Translations under genes and position numbers: made by a program
The notes under the pieces: generated by a model
The model's database searches: none
What the model was told of the DNA's origin: nothing
What the model saw: the letters and a program-made list of their open reading frames with translations, nothing else
Source: Candidatus Nitrosocosmicus sp.
GTDB taxonomy: Archaea > Thermoproteota > Nitrososphaeria > Nitrososphaerales > Nitrososphaeraceae
Direction: 5' to 3'
Assembly (NCBI GenBank): GCA_031177355.1
Contig: JAPSGR010000004.1
Span: forward strand, 1-64,000
DNA: 64,000 nt
Part shown: one piece after another, positions 51,815 to 61,658 of the stretch
How positions within the stretch are numbered: the first letter of the stretch is position 1
How the letters are laid out: each line of letters begins with the position of its first letter

Positions 51815-52507
51815 ATGACACTTCCAGGAGGAGAAATTTCAAAGAGGGAACTTCATTTCATCTGGATTGTAGATTGTTCAGGCTCTATGAGAGATGATGG
51901 CAAGATACAATCTCTCAACTATGCTATTAGAGAGGCTATTCCTCATATGCAAAGGGAGTCTGAGAATAATATTCAGGCAGATCTATTGATTAGCGCTTTA
52001 AAATTCTCAACTGGAGCTCAATGGATTATCCCACCTACCCAAGCAAAAAACTTCAAGTGGACAGACATAGAAGCAAAAGGCCACACTGATTTAGGTCAGG
52101 CCTTGGTATTATTGTCTGAGGTATTACATGTACCCCCAATGACAGAAAGGGGACTACCGCCAGTCCTAGTCCTACTGTCAGACGGCCAACCTACAGATGA
52201 TTATGAGGGCGGCTTAGAGAAATTATTGCGTGAACCATGGGGTAAAAAGGCTATACGCATATCCATTGCTATTGGAGAGGACGCAAACATGAATGTACTT
52301 GAGAAATTTATTGCAGACAACGAAAGAAGTCCTCTTCTTGCTCGAAACCCAGAAGCTCTTTCAAATTATATACGATGGGTCTCAACTGTTGTGCAATCGG
52401 CTTCAGCACGTCCTAAAAGTCAACAAAAGGATTATGAATCATTAGGTTCGAATGTAGATATTCCCCAACCTCCTGAATCGATCTCTTCTGCTGCCGATGT
52501 GTGGTAG
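51815..52507 (+). CDS. TerY-like von Willebrand factor A domain protein
   Basis: FIWIVDCSGSMRDDGKIQSLNYAIREAIPHM, GHTDLGQAL, LLSDGQPTDDYEGGLEKLLREPWGKKAIRISIAIGEDA; MIDAS motif. Confidence 0.9.
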   Translation: MTLPGGEISKRELHFIWIVDCSGSMRDDGKIQSLNYAIREAIPHMQRESENNIQADLLISALKFSTGAQWIIPPTQAKNFKWTDIEAKGHTDLGQALVLLSEVLHVPPMTERGLPPVLVLLSDGQPTDDYEGGLEKLLREPWGKKAIRISIAIGEDANMNVLEKFIADNERSPLLARNPEALSNYIRWVSTVVQSASARPKSQQKDYESLGSNVDIPQPPESISSAADVW

Positions 52508-52525
52508 TCAGTCTGATAATGGAAG

Positions 52526-53986
52526 ATGGAAATGACCAAAACTAATGGGTTCACGATAGGTGAAACCCTGTATATCGAACAATTAAGCATGATTTGCAAT
52601 ATTGAGAGGGAAATGGGTTCTGGTACTCAAGGAAAGGTTTATTCTCTTATTTGTCCTGATAATTCTACTTTAGTGCTAAAATGGTATTTTCCCTCCATGG
52701 CTACTAAGGAACAACGTGAAATCATAAATTATTTGATCCAAACCAAACCTCCAAGCGATAGATTTCTCTGGCCGATAGCATTGGTTGAAAGCCCAAAAAG
52801 GGAGGGATTTGGATATGTGATGCCTCTAAAAGAAAATAGATTTAAAAGTTTTAGTTCATGGCTCTCGAGGAAGGTTGATCCTTCTTTTAGAATATTATTG
52901 ACTGCATGTTTTGAGTTAGCACAAAATTTCCATCTTATGCATTCAAAAGGATTATGTTATCAGGATCTTTCCTTAAACAACATATACTTTGATCCTCACA
53001 ATGGCGAAATAAGAATTGGCGACACGGATAATATAGTGATAAATGGATCTGGAAAAGGGAATGTGTTAGGAACTCCTAAATTTATGGCTCCTGAGATAAT
53101 AGTAGGAAAGGAATCACCCAATACTCAAACCGATTTGTATTCGCTAGCAGTATTATTATTCTATATTTTGTTCCTAAATCATCCCCTGGAGGGTAAAGCC
53201 GAAAGTTCCATAAGAAGTCTTGACATTCCCTCTATGACAAAACTTTATGGTTTTAATCCAGTTTTCATATTTGATCCTGAAGATGATTCTAATTTTCCCG
53301 ATCCTATATATCATAGGAACGCTTTAATTTATTGGAATATTTATCCGGAATTTTTTAAAAAACAATTCATAAAATCATTTACAAAGGGAATCAACGATCC
53401 TCTAGAAGGCAGAGTCCGGGAAACTGAGTGGCAGATCGCCTTACTTGAACTACGCGATTCGATATTCTATTGCAAATTATGTGGATCGGAGAATTTCCTC
53501 GATCCCTATCTTGTTGGAGCTTTGAGTTTAGGCAACGTTGATGCATATAGTAATAAAAGTCAGAATGAAATGAAATCTGCCGTCTTGTGTGAATTGAATA
53601 GATCTGTAAAAAATCACATTCCAACATGTTGGAATCATAATTGTAAAACTGCAAATCACAAGGTTATGTATATTCAATTAAACGGGCGTTCTATAGTTAC
53701 ACTGAATCATGATACTCAGTTATTTTTACATCATGTAGATCCTAGTTGCAAATATAATTTCTCTTATATCATAGCTGAAGTAAATAGACATCCCAGAAAT
53801 GACCAAGTATGGGGACTAAAAAACTTGTCCGATTTTAACTGGAATGTAACAAAACCCAATTCCGATTCTATTAAAGTGCTCCCAAAACAGAGTGTATTGA
53901 TAGCACCTAATACAACCATTGACTTTGGTAAATCTATAGGTACCATATATTATTTAGATGAAATGATAACTTATGCTTACAATTGA
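52526..53986 (+). CDS. Protein kinase-like protein (TerY-P type) with C-terminal zinc ribbon
   Basis: EMGSGTQGKVYSL Gly loop, LVLKWYFPS, HSKGLCYQDLSLNNIYFDP, IRIGDTDNIVI, FMAPEII; FYCKLCGSENFLDP...CWNHNC zinc ribbon. Confidence 0.9.
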   Translation: MEMTKTNGFTIGETLYIEQLSMICNIEREMGSGTQGKVYSLICPDNSTLVLKWYFPSMATKEQREIINYLIQTKPPSDRFLWPIALVESPKREGFGYVMPLKENRFKSFSSWLSRKVDPSFRILLTACFELAQNFHLMHSKGLCYQDLSLNNIYFDPHNGEIRIGDTDNIVINGSGKGNVLGTPKFMAPEIIVGKESPNTQTDLYSLAVLLFYILFLNHPLEGKAESSIRSLDIPSMTKLYGFNPVFIFDPEDDSNFPDPIYHRNALIYWNIYPEFFKKQFIKSFTKGINDPLEGRVRETEWQIALLELRDSIFYCKLCGSENFLDPYLVGALSLGNVDAYSNKSQNEMKSAVLCELNRSVKNHIPTCWNHNCKTANHKVMYIQLNGRSIVTLNHDTQLFLHHVDPSCKYNFSYIIAEVNRHPRNDQVWGLKNLSDFNWNVTKPNSDSIKVLPKQSVLIAPNTTIDFGKSIGTIYYLDEMITYAYN

Positions 53987-54899
53987 CCCCGTTGGACTCG
54001 TTGGTTCGGAACCTTTTGGTAAAAATGGATGGATTCTAAACGGGGCCAGCGTAGTAGGTGCTAGTCATTATAATATGGGTGTCGAGAATCAGGATTCAAT
54101 ATATTGGATACAATCAAATAAAAATGATGTTGGAATACTGGCAGTGGCAGATGGCCACGGAAGTAAATTCCATTTTAGAAGCAATATCGGATCTCGAATC
54201 GCTACTAAAACTGCTGCTAAAATGCTATACAATTTTTTTAGTGAATATCAAGTAAATTCTACTACGATCTCATCGGTAAAAGATGTCATTCGTTATTCAC
54301 TTCCCAAACGACTAGTAAAAAATTGGAATGACAATGTCAAAAGTCATTTATTAAGATACCCTTTCTCACACAGTGAACTTACAAAATTTTCTTTAAATAA
54401 CAATTCATCCTTTTTGCAGAAACTGCATACAAATCCTCACATTGCTTACGGCTCGACCCTGCTGACTGCAGTATTAACTAAAAACTATATTTTCATATTT
54501 CAACTAGGAGATGGTAATATCTTGATCGTTGATGAGAATAGAAACATATTATCTCCATTTGACAAGAAACTTCAATATGATGGACATGAACAGAATATAC
54601 TTCCACTAAACTTCACTAATTCTTTGTGTATGGATTATAGTTGGTTAGAGTTTGATGTTGGTGCATATGCTCATGTAGACATGGTTCCTAGATTAGTAAT
54701 TCTTTCAACTGATGGTTATCTTAATTCATTCAAAAATGAAAGTGGTTTTTACAAATTAGGAATAGATTATCTTGACATCCTAGATAACTATGGTGTCGAG
54801 TATTTACAAAGCAAATTACAAAATATACTCAAAGAAACTTCTCTAAAAGGTAGTGGAGATGATATTTCTCTAGGTTATATTTATAAAGGAAGCCATTAG
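53973..54899 (+). CDS. PP2C-family serine/threonine phosphatase
   Basis: GVENQDSIYW, LAVADGHGSKFHFRSNIGSRIA, FIFQLGDGNILIVD, ILSTDGYLNSF, GDDISLGYI; start overlaps the kinase gene end. Confidence 0.9.
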   Translation: MLTIDPVGLVGSEPFGKNGWILNGASVVGASHYNMGVENQDSIYWIQSNKNDVGILAVADGHGSKFHFRSNIGSRIATKTAAKMLYNFFSEYQVNSTTISSVKDVIRYSLPKRLVKNWNDNVKSHLLRYPFSHSELTKFSLNNNSSFLQKLHTNPHIAYGSTLLTAVLTKNYIFIFQLGDGNILIVDENRNILSPFDKKLQYDGHEQNILPLNFTNSLCMDYSWLEFDVGAYAHVDMVPRLVILSTDGYLNSFKNESGFYKLGIDYLDILDNYGVEYLQSKLQNILKETSLKGSGDDISLGYIYKGSH

Positions 54900-54948
54900 A
54901 TTTCAGAATTTTTAGTAATTCAAAAGTATTACATTAGTTATAAAGTTT

Positions 54949-56172
54949 CTATTTAAAGTTGCTCTCCATGGCCTTTTCGAGCTCGACCTTAAAGTCATCA
55001 ACTTTTTGATCAATTTTTTCTTCTTTGCTTGCTTTGTTTCTCGTATCATTATCTAGACTATCTCCATTTAGATTTTCTTTAATTATTTGATACTGAGGAA
55101 AATTTTCTGATTGAGTTTCTTTTAGTATTATCTGTTCTTCAATTGAATTAGTAAATTCCGATATTAAGTCTTGGTTAATAGTAGTCTTTGAATCCCGGTC
55201 GTCATCAGTAGAGTTATTTTTCTCCACTGGGACGTTAGCTGCATAATTAACACCCTGCGAAATGGATAAATCATAATCAGTATTAAAACCTGAATCTACA
55301 ATTACGTACGCTATGATTGCTAAAGCCAGGCTTAAAGTAGAGACCATAATGCCGACAACATAGAATCGATTAATTTTTTTTCTAGTATGCTTAAAATTAG
55401 GTGTTTGGTCAATGATTTGATTGTAATATGATACTGTATTTAGGTTCATCAGATCCATTGTGTTGATTTTTCTTCTAATTGTGAATTCATCGTGGGAATT
55501 TATCGATAATGCTTTGTCGTAACACCTTATCGCCTCATCATATTTTCCTTGATTATGAAGAGATAGTCCTTTATCTGATAGGATATTATAGTTTTGGGAA
55601 TTTATCGATAATGCTTTGTCGTAACACCTTATCGCCTCATCATATTTTCCTTGATTATGAAGCTTTAATCCACTTTCGTGGAGCTGGTCGATTCCAGACG
55701 GATTCAGCCCTATTGGGTTTGATAATGGATTATAGATTTCAGAACTAGAAAATTGATCGTTGTTATTTTGGATAGCAAAGTATTTAGGCTCAGTCAATAT
55801 TGTATGCATATCCTTTTCTGTCATTATATGCATACCTATAGCCCAAACAAAAATCGTCCAAGCTGCTGACTCTACCTCTGGAACATAATACGAAGTAAGA
55901 ATTGATATTACATCACATATGTCCTCTCTAAGAGATTGTTCTTTTACTCTCTTTTTTATTAGTTCGGTTGTTTTCGCCTTTGCTGCAATAACAATCAGAT
56001 GAATTTCATTTTTATAACTCGAACCATAAATATCTTTAAGATATCCTTCCAATCTGACTGAGTCTTTCGAAATTTCTGGATGATCTTTAATTACATTTTG
56101 TAATTCTGCCGCAAATAGTGGAACAGTAGCAAACTTCTCAAGGTTTGTCATAGACTTGGATACCTCTATCAA
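54949..56172 (-). CDS. TPR-repeat protein with unclassified N-terminal domain and a C-terminal TM segment
   Basis: Two near-identical TPRs (LHNQGKYDEAIRCYDKALSINS x2), TM VVGIMVSTLSLALAIIAYVIV, acidic tail. Confidence 0.85.
   Translation of the reverse strand: MIEVSKSMTNLEKFATVPLFAAELQNVIKDHPEISKDSVRLEGYLKDIYGSSYKNEIHLIVIAAKAKTTELIKKRVKEQSLREDICDVISILTSYYVPEVESAAWTIFVWAIGMHIMTEKDMHTILTEPKYFAIQNNNDQFSSSEIYNPLSNPIGLNPSGIDQLHESGLKLHNQGKYDEAIRCYDKALSINSQNYNILSDKGLSLHNQGKYDEAIRCYDKALSINSHDEFTIRRKINTMDLMNLNTVSYYNQIIDQTPNFKHTRKKINRFYVVGIMVSTLSLALAIIAYVIVDSGFNTDYDLSISQGVNYAANVPVEKNNSTDDDRDSKTTINQDLISEFTNSIEEQIILKETQSENFPQYQIIKENLNGDSLDNDTRNKASKEEKIDQKVDDFKVELEKAMESNFK
55493..55560. repeat. 68-bp direct repeat, copy 1 (within the TPR gene)
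   Basis: Identical by eye to 55595-55662, offset 102 bp (34 codons). Confidence 0.9.
55595..55662. repeat. 68-bp direct repeat, copy 2 (within the TPR gene)
   Basis: Identical by eye to 55493-55560. Confidence 0.9.
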
Positions 56173-56696
56173 TCAATCATAAACCCACTGAATTGTAATA
56201 TAATTACAGACTAAATGATTTCTTATGTGGGCAAATATATAGAAATTGATAAGTTTAGATTTGGTCATTCCCTTTTAGTTAAAGATTTGTTTTTTGATTA
56301 TTATTAATTTAAAAGAATTCTTTCGATACTTATTTCCTCAATTCTATTCTAACTGAATGTTTAGGTAAATAGAACACTATGCATTTATGATGAACCTGTA
56401 TAGTGTTTGGTTTGATAATACTTATTTGTCCACACCATCTTTTGACATTGAATTCTCCTTACTCTGTTAAGGATCTAAGGGTAGTATTCGTCGAAGCATC
56501 TACTGCATACTACATTTCTATACTTAGAGTACTTTGGATTTCTAACCACCTTTGTATTAATATCATTCAATTCAATCTTACAAACAATACAGCGACTAGA
56601 TGTTTCACTGTGTGATATCATATTATAGTTTGCAATATACATCAAAATAAAGTTTTTAATTTTTGCATTAGATCTTGATTAGGACTGACATAAAGT

Positions 56697-57821
56697 CTAA
56701 ACTGAGAAATCAAGTTGGAGGTCACTCATATAAATTGAATCAAACTTCTTGCATGTAGTCAAAATGGTTAGAATATCATTTTCAAAATTCTTCACCAGTC
56801 CAAATCCATTAACAATGTCTTTTTCTTTGGACGATCCAAGACCTATGAAAATGTTATTAAGCAAATTGTAATTCGCAGATTTCATTAGAACATATCTAAA
56901 ATTATTTAGTTGTAATGAATTTCGAGCTGAATAATAAGGCAGGTAAAAACGGTTTCTATAATAAATTGACTTTACGTCTTTAAGAGGTATCTGAACAGAA
57001 TTTGATTCTTTTAAATTTACGAATCTTGAAAAGGTATTTAATCTTTTTTCGAATCGGAGTAGGCTAGACCTCCTTATTATTGGATTTGGTTTGCGCCCGT
57101 TTATAATACTACATTTCCAATTGCTTAGTTGCCTTAAAAATTTTTTTATATTCTTGCAGATGTTATTGTCGCCTAAGCAAACTACACAATCAGGCTTAAT
57201 TTTTTCTATTAACCTTAATTTATAGTAAAGGCCCATACCATGTAAATACCCATCAGTATTAACAATACATACATCGTGGGGCTTTGATTTGTTTATTAAT
57301 TTGCTAACGCATCTGATTATTCTGATCTCATTTTTCGCTGGTTGAATACTTCCAATGAAACTAATTTGGTCGGCTTTTATCATTGACAGATCTATTTTTT
57401 GATCCAATAAAACAGCCGATCCAATACATGTTGGAGGTGCTAAATCTCCTTGACCTACATCGGCATCTATCAAGTATGGTCTAAGATTACTCTCAATGAA
57501 TTTGTTTGCAAGATATAGTGAGAAGGTAGACTTGCCGGAGTCTGATGCTCCTATGACAACTATTTTTTTATATTTTAAATCCATTATAGATCGTAAAATA
57601 TCTTTCCAAATCGCCATGCCTAAAGCTGTATCGCTGCTATAAATACCATATATTGAATACTTGCTTCCTCCAAAATGGATCTTTGTATTATCTCTTTTTT
57701 CTATAGGCAATATTTTCGTGCTATTCCAGCATATTCTTTGATTTGTAATTTTTACTCCTAGAATATTACATTCACCGTATACTGTTATGATTACTGGACC
57801 ACGAATAAGTAAAATCTTCAA
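56697..57821 (-). CDS. Clp1/Grc3-like polynucleotide 5'-kinase
   Basis: IVVIGASDSGKSTFSLYLANKFIESNLRPYLIDADVGQGDLAPPTCIG. Confidence 0.88.
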   Translation of the reverse strand: MKILLIRGPVIITVYGECNILGVKITNQRICWNSTKILPIEKRDNTKIHFGGSKYSIYGIYSSDTALGMAIWKDILRSIMDLKYKKIVVIGASDSGKSTFSLYLANKFIESNLRPYLIDADVGQGDLAPPTCIGSAVLLDQKIDLSMIKADQISFIGSIQPAKNEIRIIRCVSKLINKSKPHDVCIVNTDGYLHGMGLYYKLRLIEKIKPDCVVCLGDNNICKNIKKFLRQLSNWKCSIINGRKPNPIIRRSSLLRFEKRLNTFSRFVNLKESNSVQIPLKDVKSIYYRNRFYLPYYSARNSLQLNNFRYVLMKSANYNLLNNIFIGLGSSKEKDIVNGFGLVKNFENDILTILTTCKKFDSIYMSDLQLDFSV

Positions 57822-58185
57822 GGCAATTCTATCAGGTTTGTCTTTAATGTAGTCATGACTTTTGATCTGTGTGATCCAATCTCTTTATATATAATATTGT
57901 ATCTTGTTCTTCCCATTTGATATTATTCATCATGAATTAGTGTATTATAGGCTTAGTAGTTTATAACTTAAAGAAGAAATTTTTATACCAATCTACATCT
58001 TAATGCTTCTTTATCACAGCATTTTATTTATTATATTGAGTATTCGACTTCAAACGGATTAACGAGTCACTACTCAAATTTCATCTCTCTTAATACAAAC
58101 ACTTTCTGATATAAATCCACCGAACCAACATAATATCTAATAACATTTCTTTAAAAATTAAATAACCAAAGTAAAAACATAGATT

Positions 58186-58608
58186 ATGCAACGAATTAGA
58201 AAAATTACATCGGAAATTCTAGTATCTATAGCATTTGTTTTATTGTTAGTTTATATTATAGATGTAGGGGTTTCGATGATAAACAAATCAGATGGATTTC
58301 TGCCCTTATCAGAAAGGGATCGTGGAATGATATTTGGAGGGGGATCCATTTTATTATTTATCGTTTCATTTGGGGTCGGTATCAACATACCTTCAAGACT
58401 ATTAACCGTTATTCTAATATTAGGAGGAGCTATTATGGGAACTACGGTTCTCTTATCGTCTATATTCATGCCACCAGACAATGAAGTTCAAAACTCCTCC
58501 ACCAATCCAAATCAAATGGCAATATTGGCTCCACAATTTATAGGAATAATACTTATTGGCTATATAATTATGGGTATGGGAATTATAAGAGCTGTTAGAA
58601 GAAGATAG
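58186..58608 (+). CDS. Integral membrane protein, unknown
   Basis: 140 aa with about four hydrophobic segments. Confidence 0.6.
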   Translation: MQRIRKITSEILVSIAFVLLLVYIIDVGVSMINKSDGFLPLSERDRGMIFGGGSILLFIVSFGVGINIPSRLLTVILILGGAIMGTTVLLSSIFMPPDNEVQNSSTNPNQMAILAPQFIGIILIGYIIMGMGIIRAVRRR

Positions 58609-58710
58609 TGACTTCCTCGTATATAGAAGACTATTAGTTAATCTATACTCTATCTTCACTTTTATGGTGGATATGTATTCAAATAGCATGGCAAGATATT
58701 TTATTACATA

Positions 58711-59547
58711 CTAATCACAATTTTTTTTTATTGCAATGATTTGGTTAGCATATTCTATATACTCCTGATCAATTTCTGTACCAACAAAATCTACTCCTAA
58801 TTCTAGACAAGCTAGAGCTGTGTTACCTATTCCCATAAAAGGATCGTACACTATAAAATCTGTAGGTCTGAACCCATGTAACTTGATACAAAGTTTGGCT
58901 AACTTTTCTGGAAAAACGGCAGGATGTGATCTTCCGTGTTGGATTGTAGGATATGCTATAAACCAAACATTTCCTCTATCTCTTTTGTCTTGAATTGCTG
59001 ATTTCCATCTCCTCAAGTTAGATTTGTCTTGATAGGGAACTCCTATCGATAGTTTATCTATGGGTTTGCTCCCTGTTTTAGTAAAGTGGAACACATATTC
59101 GTGAGTATTAGTTAAGAATCTGTTACTTCTTATCGGTTTATAATGACCAATTGAGACACTGTCAACACCGATTGGATTGCTGTTTCCAATATCTTCCTTT
59201 TCAATTGATATTGACTTGATCCAATGTATAGTATTTTGGAGTTTATAACCCGCATCTACAAATTTGTTTAGGACTTGAAAGGGAAGCAAAGGATCTACTG
59301 ATGTTCCACCTATATTTAAAAAAAAAGAGCCATTGGTCTTCAATATGGAGTAACTCCTCTGTGCTACCACATAGATCCATTCTAGATAATCCTTATGTTC
59401 CATATTATCACTGTATGTATTGTATTTCTTACCAATGTTATATGGAGGTGAAGTTACTATTACATCGATTCTGACTTTATCATTTATTCTGATCTTCTCC
59501 ATAAACTCTATACAGTCTTCACAATAAATCCGATTGCGAGAAATCAC
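58711..59547 (-). CDS. DNA (N4-cytosine or N6-adenine) methyltransferase, apparently orphan
   Basis: VIVTSPPYNIGKKY (motif IV), DPFMGIGNTALACLELGVDFVGTEID (motif I). Confidence 0.9.
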   Translation of the reverse strand: MISRNRIYCEDCIEFMEKIRINDKVRIDVIVTSPPYNIGKKYNTYSDNMEHKDYLEWIYVVAQRSYSILKTNGSFFLNIGGTSVDPLLPFQVLNKFVDAGYKLQNTIHWIKSISIEKEDIGNSNPIGVDSVSIGHYKPIRSNRFLTNTHEYVFHFTKTGSKPIDKLSIGVPYQDKSNLRRWKSAIQDKRDRGNVWFIAYPTIQHGRSHPAVFPEKLAKLCIKLHGFRPTDFIVYDPFMGIGNTALACLELGVDFVGTEIDQEYIEYANQIIAIKKNCD

Positions 59548-59760
59548 AGGACCTATTATACTAAGACAAATTTAAAATTTTTTAGTTTACCAATATTAAT
59601 TCTATTTTGAAAGTCTATGGTGTTCAAATACACATCTACAATTATGATCGTGCATTAATCTTTATCTGATTTTTTAGTCCTGAGGAACTACTTGGTTAGA
59701 TAATTGTCACCTTCCTTTGCACCCGTTTCTTTCATACCTGATCAATTTCAATTGAATTCC

Positions 59761-61509
59761 TTATTTCAACTGATTTCGATAAATTTCTAAAATCTCTTTA
59801 ACTGTTGTGCTGTCCTCCGGTGCTTTATCTTCTCTTATATTACCAGAAAATTTTGGGAATCTTAATGCCATTCCATAGCCGGGTTTTATCATATCTTTGC
59901 CGGTTGTATAAACCGGGCTTAGGGTGATTTCAGGGGAAATAATCTCTAATACTATAGTTGGTTCAAACCAAACATCCATTGATAATGCTCCAGGCTGGAC
60001 TCTTGGATGTTTTTTATGAATTATCAGATTGCTTAACTTTTGGTAAAGATTATCTAGAACGTCGTCCTTAAAACCTGTTCCTACTTTACAAATTGTATAA
60101 AAGGTGTCATCTTCTTTACTATATGAGCCTAATAATAAAGCTCCGTATTTTCCAACGCGTCTGCCTTTTCCATATAAAGCACCCAAGATCACTAAGTCAA
60201 CCGAGTCAGTTATTGTTCCAGAGTATTCTTTCTTAAGCTTTATCCATGCCCATTCTCTGGCTCCTGCGCGATATATGCTATTAGGATTTTTTAGCATTAA
60301 ACCTTCGCTGCCATATTCTAAAGCCTTTTTCATAAACATTTCGATTTCATCAATGCTTGACACTTCCATCTGGTCTATCAGCCTGAGCCTATTATTAATA
60401 ACATTACCAAAAACAGATTCTAATAATCTCCTTCTTTCAGCAAAAGGTGAATCCATTTTATTCTGACCGTCGTAGTATATTATGTCAAATAGATTCAGTA
60501 ATACTGGATATGTTTCCATAGTCTGTTGGATATTGTATTTTCTTCTTCTTCGCATTAAGCTTTGAAAGGGTAGATATTTGGAATTAGCAGGATTAATTGC
60601 AACGACCTCTCCTTCAACGATCATCTCATTTGAATCAAAGTCAGCAAACATCTTTGCGATCTCTGGGAAATTTGACGAAATGTTTTCGAGGCTTCTAGTA
60701 AAAAGTTCAACCTGTTGTCCTTTTTTGTGTATCTGGATTCTCTCACCATCTATTTTGAATTCAGCTAGACACTTACCTCCGATTTTATTTAATGCATCCT
60801 TTGAATCTGCTGCTCTTTCAGCAAGCATCGGTCTGATAGGTATAAACAAGGATACCGATATTGATTTGACATCTTCTAAGGAACCCTCTGCCAAAATTCT
60901 AGCTATATTTCCCAAATCACTAGAAAGATTAAAGGCGCTTTCTAGTATTTTCCGATTCTTCTTATCGCCAGTAAAACATAATGCTAACGCATCAATCAGA
61001 GTAAAGTTAGCTATACCCAACCTCAGATTTCCGAGAATTAGTTTCAATAAGTATTTTGATTCTAAGTTCGAGGAATTGTTTATCAAACTAGTAATATACC
61101 TAATCTTCAGATCCAAAGAGCCTACCCCAGAAGAACTTGCTATCTTTAGTAACGTATCAAATACCTTTTCGATTGTAAGATCTTCTTGAAATAATGTACT
61201 TTGTGTCTTGTCAATTATTAAACTATAAGCCACATCCCCTAGGTCGCCAATTTTATCAAATCTTGACTTGATTTCATTTTTAGACATCCCAGTGGCTAGT
61301 GATAGAGCTTTAGTAACTATTTTTTCAGCTATTCCTAATTGACTTGATTTGTGATCTGGCCCGAGTTTTCCTTGAATAAGATATACCGTTTTATCTATTA
61401 TATTCGCAGGTGTTTTTCTTAAAAGATCTACTAAAAACTGTGTAAGTTCTAATCTGCTACTGGTTTTCTCCATTCTCTCGAAAGTCTGCGCGAGTTCTAA
61501 AAATAGCAT
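59761..61509 (-). CDS. lig: ATP-dependent DNA ligase
   Basis: AEFKIDGERIQIHKKG (KxDG), FTRSLENI, EGEVVAI, EGLMLKNPNSIYRAGARE-WAWIKLK. Confidence 0.97.
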   Translation of the reverse strand: MLFLELAQTFERMEKTSSRLELTQFLVDLLRKTPANIIDKTVYLIQGKLGPDHKSSQLGIAEKIVTKALSLATGMSKNEIKSRFDKIGDLGDVAYSLIIDKTQSTLFQEDLTIEKVFDTLLKIASSSGVGSLDLKIRYITSLINNSSNLESKYLLKLILGNLRLGIANFTLIDALALCFTGDKKNRKILESAFNLSSDLGNIARILAEGSLEDVKSISVSLFIPIRPMLAERAADSKDALNKIGGKCLAEFKIDGERIQIHKKGQQVELFTRSLENISSNFPEIAKMFADFDSNEMIVEGEVVAINPANSKYLPFQSLMRRRRKYNIQQTMETYPVLLNLFDIIYYDGQNKMDSPFAERRRLLESVFGNVINNRLRLIDQMEVSSIDEIEMFMKKALEYGSEGLMLKNPNSIYRAGAREWAWIKLKKEYSGTITDSVDLVILGALYGKGRRVGKYGALLLGSYSKEDDTFYTICKVGTGFKDDVLDNLYQKLSNLIIHKKHPRVQPGALSMDVWFEPTIVLEIISPEITLSPVYTTGKDMIKPGYGMALRFPKFSGNIREDKAPEDSTTVKEILEIYRNQLK

Positions 61510-61658
61510 CGTTAACTGATAATAAAATTAGAATATTAAATTTGAACATTACTTTTTGAAATTTGCACTAACATATTGGATCCTAAAAAGATAGAAGGAA
61601 TTGCAGTGCGTATGATTAATACTATTTATATTTATTTGATTCATCTTAATATAAGGAA

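Noticed and set aside
55493-55662. Direct repeats considered as a CRISPR or mobile-element repeat
   Set aside because: Only two copies with 34-codon periodicity inside an intact TPR-coding frame; explained by a TPR duplication.
56403-56615. 70-aa plus-strand ORF between the TPR gene and the Clp1-like kinase gene
   Set aside because: No clear coding signal or motif; intergenic AT-rich sequence.
60578-61189. 203-aa antisense ORF inside DNA ligase
   Set aside because: Fully overlaps a convincing ligase CDS and has no recognisable motif.
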